Shown here: positions 7,786 through 14,920 of the stretch, one piece after another
How the letters are laid out: each line of letters begins with the position of its first letter
Position numbering within the stretch: the stretch's first letter is position 1
NCBI GenBank assembly: GCA_020425885.1
Contig: JAGQRA010000086.1
Coordinates: forward strand, 1 to 26,080
From: Planctomycetota bacterium
GTDB lineage: Bacteria; Planctomycetota; UBA1135; UBA2386
Direction: 5' to 3'
DNA: 26,080 bases
Notes under the pieces: model-generated
Seen by the model: the letters and a program-made list of their open reading frames with translations, nothing else
Database searches by the model: none
What the model was told of the DNA's origin: nothing
Position numbers and translations under genes: made by a program

Positions 7786-9447
7786 ATGAACATCACCACC
7801 CCGATCCTGCTGTCCGCCCTCGTCACCGCGACCCTGCCGGCCCAGATGTCCGGCAGCTACCTCATCGACCCGGCCACCCCGACCGCGTTCGCGAGCTTCA
7901 ACGACGCGATCGGGGCGCTGTTCACCAACGGCACGAGCGGCCCGGTCGAGATCATGGTCGCACCGGGCACCTACAACGAGTCGGTGCTGATCCCGCCGAT
8001 CGCCGGCGCGGCGGCCAACGCGCCGATCACGTTTCGCTCCCGCCAGGGTCCCGGCACGGTTCTGCTGCAGGGCAACGGCGGCGACACCATCGCCCTGCTG
8101 GGGATCTCGTTCGCGCGCACGCGCTCGATCCACTTCGACGGCCTGGACTTCACCGGAGCCCCGGGCCGCGCCATCTCGGCCACCGAGTACGTGGAGGACA
8201 TCGAGATCGAGAACTGCACGTTCTCGGGCAGTTTCCTGACCAACCGCAGCGGGGTCTACTACCAGGCCATCATCGAGAGCGCGAACATCGGCAACGAGAT
8301 CGGCTGGCGCATCCATCACAACCGCATCCGGATGACGCCGTTCACGACCAGCACCAGCCACGGCATCTACATCAGCAACGGCGGCGGCTTCGAGATCCAC
8401 CACAACCACTTCGAGCTCAACGGTGCCAATCACGCGATCTACATGCAGAACAACGGCAGCACCGTCGATCGCATCTACGACAACCTGTTCACCGGCACCA
8501 TGGCGATGAACGCCAGCAACACCCTGAGCTCGGTCTCGGCCCTGCGGCTCGACAGCGCCAACTACGAGAACTACATCACCCACAACACCTTCGCCCTCGA
8601 CATCCCGGGCGATGGCTGCTGCATCGTCAGCGGCGGCTACTTCTCCGGCGGGCAACCGGTCCAGAACCACATCCTCGGCAACATCTTCCACGTCGAGGGC
8701 AACGGCGTCGCGATCGTGCTCAACGTCTCCGGCTTCGGCACCAATCCACTGCACGCCGACGGCAACCTCTACCACGTGACGAGCGGCGTCCTGTTCCAGG
8801 TCGGCTCCTCGATCGCGACCGGAACGCCGCATCCGAGCCTGGCGAGCTGGCAGACCGCGACCGGACAGGACCTCGGTTCGATCGAGGCCGATCCGCTGCT
8901 GCAGGACCCGTTCGGCACGCCCCCCGACCTGCGGCCGACGCCGCCGAGCCCGATCATCGCCCTCGCCGTCGCGACCCCGAACTACGTCACCGACGACTAC
9001 CGCGGTCGCCTGCGCGATACCCGGCCCGACGCCGGCGCCTACGAGTCGACGAGCTTCGCGCTCTACGGCGCCGGCTGCCGAGGAACCGGCGCGCTCGCGC
9101 CGCTGATGGGCAGCACGGGCATTGCGGGCACGAACAGCTTCACCTTCGAGCTGTCGCGGGCGCGAGCGAATGCGGCCACGGTCCTCTACGGTGGCTTCTC
9201 GCGTACGACCTCGAGCGCCGGCCCGCTGCCGTTCGACATCGGCGGCGGTTGCGCCATCCAGGCGGCACCTGACGCTGTCAGTTCGTTCGTCGTCTCGTCG
9301 ACCGGACAGGCTTCGGCGCCGTATCCGATCCCCTCGGCGGCGGCGTTCTTCGGCCTCGACCTGTACTTCCAGTGGGCGGTGCTCGACCCGGGCAGCGGCA
9401 GCCCGTACGGCATCGCGGTCACCGGCGGCGGTGCCCTGCAGCTTTAG
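7786..9447 (+). CDS. Secreted right-handed parallel beta-helix protein with shared C-terminal domain
   Basis: 553 residues. Residues 1-19 are a signal peptide ending in LPA, with Gln20 at the predicted new N-terminus. Residues about 25-415 look like a parallel beta-helix (pectate-lyase/NosD-like fold): an opening APGTYNESVLI segment, then repeated turns rich in Asn, His and Gly such as IEIENCTFSG, IHHNRIRM, IHHNHFELNG and IYDNLFTG, and ending with a PDAGAYES motif common at the end of such domains. This fold usually binds or cleaves polysaccharide, but I see no clear catalytic signature, so no substrate is assigned. Residues 427-553 form the C-terminal domain shared with neighbouring secreted proteins (GFSRTTSSAGPLPFDI, LDPGSGSPYGI). 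It diverges from the parvulin-like gene and converges with the lipoprotein gene across 42 bp. Confidence 0.85.
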   Translation: MNITTPILLSALVTATLPAQMSGSYLIDPATPTAFASFNDAIGALFTNGTSGPVEIMVAPGTYNESVLIPPIAGAAANAPITFRSRQGPGTVLLQGNGGDTIALLGISFARTRSIHFDGLDFTGAPGRAISATEYVEDIEIENCTFSGSFLTNRSGVYYQAIIESANIGNEIGWRIHHNRIRMTPFTTSTSHGIYISNGGGFEIHHNHFELNGANHAIYMQNNGSTVDRIYDNLFTGTMAMNASNTLSSVSALRLDSANYENYITHNTFALDIPGDGCCIVSGGYFSGGQPVQNHILGNIFHVEGNGVAIVLNVSGFGTNPLHADGNLYHVTSGVLFQVGSSIATGTPHPSLASWQTATGQDLGSIEADPLLQDPFGTPPDLRPTPPSPIIALAVATPNYVTDDYRGRLRDTRPDAGAYESTSFALYGAGCRGTGALAPLMGSTGIAGTNSFTFELSRARANAATVLYGGFSRTTSSAGPLPFDIGGGCAIQAAPDAVSSFVVSSTGQASAPYPIPSAAAFFGLDLYFQWAVLDPGSGSPYGIAVTGGGALQL

Positions 9448-9489
9448 AGCCCCGCCGACCGCACACGATGAGCGCCCGGCGCGCCACTT

Positions 9490-11508
9490 TCACGGCAGCC
9501 GGCGGCTGCTGTAGACGCCGTATCCGTTCGGGTCATCACGCGAGTCGATCCAGCAGGCGTAGATGCGGGCGCCGTCGACGCACAGCTGCGGCGATCCGGA
9601 GGTCGAGGCGTTGGGATTCATGTGATCGAGCGGCAGATCGACGGCCCAGGTGACCCCACCGTCCAGCGAATGACTGAAGTACATGCCGTAGTCGTCACTC
9701 TGCGGCCCGGTCCGGTTGTCGGTCCAGGCGGCGAAGAACCGCGGTCCCGTGCCACGGATCGTGGCGAACCCGGCGTTGTAGGCGCCGAGACCGGAGTCGA
9801 TACGGATGCTGGTCGGCGACCAGGTCCGCCCACCGTCGGTCGAGACGTTGCGGAACATGTGGTCCCAGCCATTGACGGCGTCAGCGCGCTGATCGGCCCA
9901 GACCGCACAGACCTGATCGCCCGCACACCAGACCACGGGCCTCGATGAAGCGGTGAGACCGGCATCGTCGCCGCGGTCGACGCGGGTCGGCCCCTGCCAC
10001 ACGAGGCCGCCATCGTCGGAGACGTTGGCGTAGATGTCGCCCAGGCCATTGCGCAGGTCCTGCCACACGGCGACCAGTCGTTGCCCGTCGACACAGAAGT
10101 CGACGTCGCTGGATGCGCCGGGGTCGGGAGCGATACCGGGGTCGAGCCGCACGTCCGCCGCGAGCCAGGAATCGCCGCCGTCGCGCGAGCGGTCGAAGTA
10201 GATCGCGGCATCGCCGTCCCTCGTATCCAACCAGGCGACGTAGACGTTCTCACCGTCGCAGCGGATCACCGGCCCGGTGCTCGACGGCGACTCGTCGTCG
10301 CTGATGCGGATCGCCTCGGACAGCCAGGTCGTGCCGCGATCGCGCGAGCGGTCGAAGTAGATCTGCTCGCGGCCCGCGTAGTGCTCCGTCCAGACGACGT
10401 AGACGTTCGTAGCGCTCGCGGCGATCTGCGGCGCGACCGAGACCGCCGCGCCTTCGACGCCAGGGTCCAACCGCACGGCTCCGCCCTCGAGCCAGGTGAG
10501 ACCGCGATCGAGCGACCGGTTCAGATGGATGTCGGGCCAGAATCGATCGGTGAACGGATCGGGGAGCGTGTCCTGCCACACGACATAGACGGCGTCGCCC
10601 GCGCAGGCCATCTCGAGCGCCTGCGAGTCGCCTGCATTCTGCGCCCCCCTGTCGAGGCGCGCCTCGTCCTGCCAGACCACGGCGCCGTCGAGCGACCGGC
10701 TGAAGTAGATGTCGGAGCCATGCCTGCCGACCCCCGGCTGGTCCCGCCAGGCGGCGTAGACCACCCGACCCGAGCAGCAGAGTTCCACATCCAATGCGCC
10801 CGACTGACCGAGCCGATTCAGGTTCACGTGTGAGTCGTTCGGCGGGAACGTGGGCGCGGGCCGGAAGTAGGTGAAGGCCGCGGTGCGGTCGAGCCGCTCG
10901 TAGCCGTTGTCGAGCGTGATCGTCGCGTCGCCGGCGACGCCGTGGGGCGGCGTCACCGCGATCATCCGGTCGTCGACCACCGTCGCCGGCATCGCGGGCG
11001 TGCCGGCGAACAGGATCGACAGCGCGGCGCCCGGCCGCAATTCCCTGAAGCCGCGCCCGACCAGGCGAATCGGATCGGCGACGTCGGTGGTCGCCGAATC
11101 GGGCACGACCGCCGCGATGTCCATGGCGGCCGGCGTCGTCGCCGTGACGACGTTCGACGCCGCGCGGCCGCCGCTGTTCAGCGCGACGACCCGCAGGTCG
11201 TAGGTGGTCTCGGGCACCAACCCCTGGACGACGTGAGCCACCGCGTCGTTGCCGAGCCGCACGGCCTCGCTGAACTCGCCGGCGTTGCCGACGCGCACCT
11301 CGATGACGAAGCCGGTCTCGTTGTCGGCGTTATCGGTCCAGGACATTGCCACCGACGTCGGCGAGGCCGCCATGGCGGCGACGCCGGACGCCTTCGCCGG
11401 CGCCGCGACGCCACCGCCCCCACCGCCGGAGACTCCGATCACCGTGATGGTCGCGAAGCCACAGCCCGACGCCAACAAGAGGACGGCGAGGATCGCGCCG
11501 CGGTTCAT
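9490..11508 (-). CDS. Lipoprotein with FnIII, IPT/TIG and seven Asp-box (BNR) repeats
   Basis: 672 residues from the ATG at 11508. A second ATG at 11523 is in frame, but AGGAG at 11516-11520 lies 7 nt before 11508 and favours the shorter form. Residues 1-16 (MNRGAILAVLLLASGC) are a lipoprotein signal with Cys16 as the lipidation site, followed by a Gly-rich tether. Residues about 38-127 form a fibronectin type III domain (MSWTDNADNETGF, TTYDLRVVALN). Residues about 130-215 form an IPT/TIG domain (VPDSATTD, VGRGFRELRPG). Residues about 220-672 carry seven S-x-D-x-G-x-x-W Asp-box units, consistent with a sialidase-like seven-bladed propeller. The sialidase Arg triad is not evident, so a binding or structural surface role is more likely than glycosidase activity. 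It lacks the C-terminal domain of its secreted neighbours. Confidence 0.85.
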   Translation of the reverse strand: MNRGAILAVLLLASGCGFATITVIGVSGGGGGGVAAPAKASGVAAMAASPTSVAMSWTDNADNETGFVIEVRVGNAGEFSEAVRLGNDAVAHVVQGLVPETTYDLRVVALNSGGRAASNVVTATTPAAMDIAAVVPDSATTDVADPIRLVGRGFRELRPGAALSILFAGTPAMPATVVDDRMIAVTPPHGVAGDATITLDNGYERLDRTAAFTYFRPAPTFPPNDSHVNLNRLGQSGALDVELCCSGRVVYAAWRDQPGVGRHGSDIYFSRSLDGAVVWQDEARLDRGAQNAGDSQALEMACAGDAVYVVWQDTLPDPFTDRFWPDIHLNRSLDRGLTWLEGGAVRLDPGVEGAAVSVAPQIAASATNVYVVWTEHYAGREQIYFDRSRDRGTTWLSEAIRISDDESPSSTGPVIRCDGENVYVAWLDTRDGDAAIYFDRSRDGGDSWLAADVRLDPGIAPDPGASSDVDFCVDGQRLVAVWQDLRNGLGDIYANVSDDGGLVWQGPTRVDRGDDAGLTASSRPVVWCAGDQVCAVWADQRADAVNGWDHMFRNVSTDGGRTWSPTSIRIDSGLGAYNAGFATIRGTGPRFFAAWTDNRTGPQSDDYGMYFSHSLDGGVTWAVDLPLDHMNPNASTSGSPQLCVDGARIYACWIDSRDDPNGYGVYSSRRLP

Positions 11509-11781
11509 CAACGTGCTCCTCATGACGCCACCAGACGGTAGGACTGCGCTCCGACCCGGCGCAACCGCAGCCTGGCCCAGGGCGCCTCGGGTCACGACTC
11601 CCTCACGGTCTTGCCTCGGCTTCGGCCCGGCGGAAACCGCGGCCCCACCCTGACATGCCGAATTGTAACGGGAACATCTTCGCCCAATCGCGGATGTCAC
11701 CTCCCACGGTCTCCGAGGTATTTGGCGCGTCCCTCGGCGTCTTTGCCGAAGGCACTCAACCACCGAAGGAGGCGGACATCC
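11509..11781. promoter_or_regulatory. Divergent intergenic region with leader hairpin and strong ribosome-binding site
   Basis: 273 bp between the divergent lipoprotein and secreted-protein genes. It includes a locally AT-richer patch (11660-11700). That patch holds GGAAC (11671-11675) and TGTC (11695-11698), loosely reminiscent of an ECF promoter but with 19-nt spacing, longer than usual. A small hairpin, TCGGC (11734-11738) with GCCGA (11745-11749) around a 6-nt loop, precedes AAGGAGG (11766-11772). This is the strongest Shine-Dalgarno sequence in the window and lies 9 nt before the ATG at 11782. Confidence 0.4.
11516..11520 (-). promoter_or_regulatory. Shine-Dalgarno site deciding the lipoprotein start
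   Basis: AGGAG on the minus strand is 7 nt upstream of the ATG at 11508 and lies inside the codons that would follow the alternative ATG at 11523. It therefore argues for initiation at 11508, giving a compact lipoprotein signal peptide. Confidence 0.7.
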
Positions 11782-13515
11782 ATGTCCATGCAACTCTCGT
11801 CTCTGACTGCTGTCCTCGCGACCCTCGCATCCCTGGCACCGCTCGCGGCACAACAACTCGTAGCTCCGGCACTCTTCGACGGCGTCGAAGCCGGCTCGAC
11901 GGGCAACATCTGGCGCAACGGAACCAACCGCTACCAGTGCGTATACGACTCGTCACACTTCACTAGCCGCGGCATCGAACATCCGATCCGGATCCACACC
12001 GTGCAGTACCGCCTCGACGGCGGGCTCGTGGGCAATCCGACCACGTATCCGTCGGTCGAGATCTACCTCGACTACTGCCCCAACGACCACGCCGCGATGA
12101 GCACGACCTTCGATGCGAACCGCACCATGCCGTTGCCGCGCACCCCGGAGTACTCGGGCCCCGTCGACGTCGTCGCTGCTTCGGGCGCCGAGCCGAACGA
12201 CTTCAACGTCACCATCGCCCTGCAGAATCCCTTCCGCTACGTGCCCGAACTCGGCCAGGATCTCATGGTCGAGATCGTCATCCTGGCGCCGCCGAGCCCG
12301 GCCGTCGGCAACACGATGAGCAGCGCGTTCAGCATCGCGGGCCACCAGTGCGCCGCGGTGCGCAGCGTCGGTTCGACGACGGCCACCACCGGCTCCTCGA
12401 CCGCGTTCTGCCCGGTGATCCGCTTCGGCTACAACGACATCCAGGGTGGCGCCAGACACCAGGCCTTCGGTCCCGGCTGCTACTCACACGCCGTGTCGTT
12501 CTACGAGGAATACGCTCTCAGTGCGAACGACCTCACCGGCATGACCGTCACCGCCACCCAGAACGGCACCGGCGGCTATGACGTCAACACCGCCGCGCTC
12601 AGCTCGTTCGTTGCGCCGACGAGCGTCGGGCTGGCTCTCGACGACGACGTCGTCAGCTCCGCCATCGCACTGCCGTTCACCTTCGACTACCCGGGCGGCA
12701 GCACCACCAGCATCGCCATCGACTCCAACGGCCGCATCTTCCTCAACGGCACGACGGGCAGCTCGGTGACCGCCTCCGCGGCCGGCCTGCTGTCGACCGC
12801 GGTCAATGTGCTGTGCCCGTCGTGGCAGGACCTGCACCCCGACGGCGCGACCAATATCAACAACGTGTTCGTCGAGTCCAACCTCGCCGGCACCGAGTTC
12901 TACATCACCTGGAACAACGTCTCCTGCTTCCCGAACACGCAGGGTGGCAACAGCACGTTCCAGGTCGCCCTGATCGACAACGGCACCAGCGACAGCTTCG
13001 AGTACCGCTACGTCACCATGGTCAACGACTCGACGTCGAACTCCGGCATCATGATGACCGCGTTCTCGCCGGGCGGCGGCGCCGTCGATCCGGGTGCCAG
13101 CGATCTCACTGCCGGCACCGTCTCGACGACCGCCGACGCGTTCCCGCTGCAGCTGAGCGCATCGCCGCGCCCGATCCTGGGCTCGACCTGCACCTACACG
13201 CTGAGCAACGTCCGCGCCACGACCGGCTTCAGCGCCATCTTCGCCAGCTGGGCAGCCACGACGCCGACGTCGCTCCAGGTCTACGGTCTGGCCGACGCCG
13301 CCGGTTGCTACGGCAACATCCAGCTCAACTGGGTCGTCCCGTTCGGCCTGCTGATGATCGGGAGCCCGACCGCGAGCACGAACGTGACCTGGCCGACCGA
13401 CCCGGTCTTCGTCGGCGCGAACGTCAGGGCCCAGGGCCTCGAACTGGCTCCGCTCGAGAACGGTGATGGCATCATCACCTCGAACGGCCTCAGCATCCTG
13501 CTCGGGAATCAGTGA
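11782..13515 (+). CDS. Large secreted protein of unknown function with shared C-terminal domain
   Basis: 577 residues from the ATG at 11782, chosen because AAGGAGG lies 9 nt upstream; a second ATG two codons later is possible. Residues 1-23 are a signal peptide (SLAPLAA), with Gln24 next. The rest is beta-rich and low in Lys. Residues about 40-230 are not recognised. Around residues 295-430 a block containing LPFTFDYPGG, IDSNGRIFLNG, WQDLHPDG and FYITWNNVSCF resembles the nidogen-like extracellular fold, a weak assignment. Residues 466-577 form the C-terminal domain shared with other secreted proteins here (LGSTCTYTLSNVR motif). The protein is presumably extracellular or surface-bound; no catalytic motif is visible. 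The stop codon lies at the very start of the first copy of a direct repeat. Confidence 0.85.
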   Translation: MSMQLSSLTAVLATLASLAPLAAQQLVAPALFDGVEAGSTGNIWRNGTNRYQCVYDSSHFTSRGIEHPIRIHTVQYRLDGGLVGNPTTYPSVEIYLDYCPNDHAAMSTTFDANRTMPLPRTPEYSGPVDVVAASGAEPNDFNVTIALQNPFRYVPELGQDLMVEIVILAPPSPAVGNTMSSAFSIAGHQCAAVRSVGSTTATTGSSTAFCPVIRFGYNDIQGGARHQAFGPGCYSHAVSFYEEYALSANDLTGMTVTATQNGTGGYDVNTAALSSFVAPTSVGLALDDDVVSSAIALPFTFDYPGGSTTSIAIDSNGRIFLNGTTGSSVTASAAGLLSTAVNVLCPSWQDLHPDGATNINNVFVESNLAGTEFYITWNNVSCFPNTQGGNSTFQVALIDNGTSDSFEYRYVTMVNDSTSNSGIMMTAFSPGGGAVDPGASDLTAGTVSTTADAFPLQLSASPRPILGSTCTYTLSNVRATTGFSAIFASWAATTPTSLQVYGLADAAGCYGNIQLNWVVPFGLLMIGSPTASTNVTWPTDPVFVGANVRAQGLELAPLENGDGIITSNGLSILLGNQ

Positions 13516-13631
13516 TATTGGATCGCCGCAACGCGGCGTTCCTGGCCACGGGCGAACGAGCCAACTGCCGCCGCTGCGGCGATGGCTCGGCCCGCTCGGC
13601 GAGAAAGCCGGGCTCTCGCGGGCGATACTGA
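13514..13631 (+). repeat. Structured direct repeat, copy 1
   Basis: First of two direct copies spaced 118 bp apart. A 45-bp core (13520-13564) is identical in both copies and contains the perfect hairpin CGCCGC-AAC-GCGGCG (13524-13538). Farther on, GCGAGA (13599-13604) pairs with TCTCGC (13614-13619), and outside it GCCC (13590-13593) pairs with GGGC (13620-13623). The first bases overlap the stop codon of the secreted-protein gene. It resembles a REP-like intergenic element, but copies elsewhere cannot be checked here. Confidence 0.7.
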
Positions 13632-13730
13632 GATACCGGATCGCCGCAACGCGGCGTTCCTGGCCACGGGCGAACGAGCCAATTGCGATGGTTCACGCCG
13701 CTCGGCGAGGAAGCAGCTTCGCGGCCGACC
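13632..13730 (+). repeat. Structured direct repeat, copy 2
   Basis: Second copy. The 45-bp core at 13638-13682 is identical to copy 1, including the hairpin CGCCGC-AAC-GCGGCG (13642-13656). Beyond the core it diverges: about 9 bp are missing relative to copy 1, but GCGATGG and CGCTCGGCGAG are kept, and a second GCGA/TCGC hairpin position is preserved. It ends about 30 bp before the start of the next secreted-protein gene, so it lies in that gene's leader or promoter region. Confidence 0.65.
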
Positions 13731-13756
13731 TGGTTGACGTGCAAGCGGTGACGGGA

Positions 13757-14779
13757 ATGATCCCGCCAATGCACGTCCATGGTGTCGTTCTAGTCATGCT
13801 GCTGGCCAACCTCGCGGTCGCCCAGAAGCCCTCCTCCCAGTCGGCCGCCAAGACCTGGATGGACCTCGAGGTCGGCACCGACCTCACCTGGCGCGCTGAA
13901 GGCGCCGACGTCGGCGAGGTTGCCGGCGGCAAGAGCGAGAGCGGCAACGCCACGCGCGAGATCCGCATCCTCTGCCTCGGGCTCGACGACGATGGCAAGC
14001 TGCGGATCGCGATGATCGACGAGGCCCTGCCGAAGGAGCCGCATGACGTCCCGATCGTCAACGCCGAGATCGCGGTGCTCGATCCCGAGACGAGCGAGCT
14101 GCAACGACAGCCGGGCGGCGGCGGCGGGCCGATGCAATGGTCGCCGCTGATGGCGTTTCCCTTTCCGGCGCTGACCCCGGCCGAGTGGAAGGCCAAGAAG
14201 CCCGTCACGAAGTCGACCGTTGCCCCGATCGGCGGCGAACCGCAGGAGCTGTCCCTGACGTTCTCGTTCGACAAGGTCAAGGTCGGGCGCAAGAAGGTGC
14301 CGGTGCTCGTCGGTGCGATCGATCCGGGCCAGCCCGTCGCGATCAGGCTCGTTGGCATCGCCGGCATGGTCGCGATGGCGGAAGGTCGGATGCCGAAGCT
14401 GGGCGCCAGCGGCGTCGACCCGGTCGAAGCCATGGTGACCGAGCTCCGCCGCGAGTACCGCCTCGATGCCAAGGGGCGGCTCTGCGAGATCCACACCACG
14501 AACAAGTACGAGGCGGCCGGCGGCAAGATCAAGCTCGAGGGTCAGCACACGATGCGCGAAACCGATCGCCGCAAGCTGGCGGCCAAGGACCTGGCCGCGT
14601 TCACGACGTTGGTCGAGGAGATCTGCGCGATCGCCAATGGTCGTGAGAGTCGGCCCGAGCGCCGCCAACGCGCCGAGGCGCTGCAGTCGGACGCCAAGAA
14701 GCTCGGGCTCGGGCCGACGGTCGACCGCCTGGTCGACAGCCTGACGCGCGACGGCCTGCCGCCGGGCCTCGGCCGCTGA
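13757..14779 (+). CDS. Small secreted protein of unknown function
   Basis: 340 residues from the ATG at 13757; another in-frame ATG at 13769 would give 336 residues and an equally good signal peptide, and neither has a clear Shine-Dalgarno sequence. The signal peptide ends LAVA with Gln23 next. The mature protein is more charged than its neighbours. It begins with a segment containing WMDLEVGTDLTWRAEG and carries KPVTKSTVAPIGGEPQELS near the middle. A Lys/Arg/Glu-rich helical C-terminus with DLAAFTTLVEEI follows. It lacks the C-terminal domain of the other secreted proteins. I do not recognise the family. Planctomycetes encode many such exported single-domain proteins; a periplasmic location is inferred. 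Confidence 0.75.
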   Translation: MIPPMHVHGVVLVMLLANLAVAQKPSSQSAAKTWMDLEVGTDLTWRAEGADVGEVAGGKSESGNATREIRILCLGLDDDGKLRIAMIDEALPKEPHDVPIVNAEIAVLDPETSELQRQPGGGGGPMQWSPLMAFPFPALTPAEWKAKKPVTKSTVAPIGGEPQELSLTFSFDKVKVGRKKVPVLVGAIDPGQPVAIRLVGIAGMVAMAEGRMPKLGASGVDPVEAMVTELRREYRLDAKGRLCEIHTTNKYEAAGGKIKLEGQHTMRETDRRKLAAKDLAAFTTLVEEICAIANGRESRPERRQRAEALQSDAKKLGLGPTVDRLVDSLTRDGLPPGLGR

Positions 14780-14920
14780 CGACGCCGCGCCGGCCGTAGC
14801 GCCGCGGCCTGGCCGCCGCGTCAACACGCCCCTTGACGGCGGCCAACCGCGGCGAGAACGTCGCCGGCCGGTCCGAGATCGACCGCTCCCCGCTCGAACG
14901 CCTGCTCCGCGACGCACCCC

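Noticed and set aside
6777..9272. Long plus-strand open frame (831 codons) across the parvulin-like and beta-helix genes
   Set aside because: It spans a divergent promoter region and two well-supported genes in other frames, and its translation is low-complexity Arg/His/Pro-rich.
9448..9489. Possible bidirectional terminator between convergent genes
   Set aside because: No stem-loop followed by a T-run is visible in either direction; the same holds for 6630-6644.
13514..13730. Possible CRISPR array
   Set aside because: There are only two repeats, the 45-bp core is followed by diverged repeat sequence and not a unique spacer, and no cas genes are present.
13490..13780. Small minus-strand open frame of 96 codons across the repeat pair
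   Set aside because: Its coding appearance comes from the repeated DNA (the same peptide segment occurs twice in shifted form). The hairpins and high GC explain it better than a protein.
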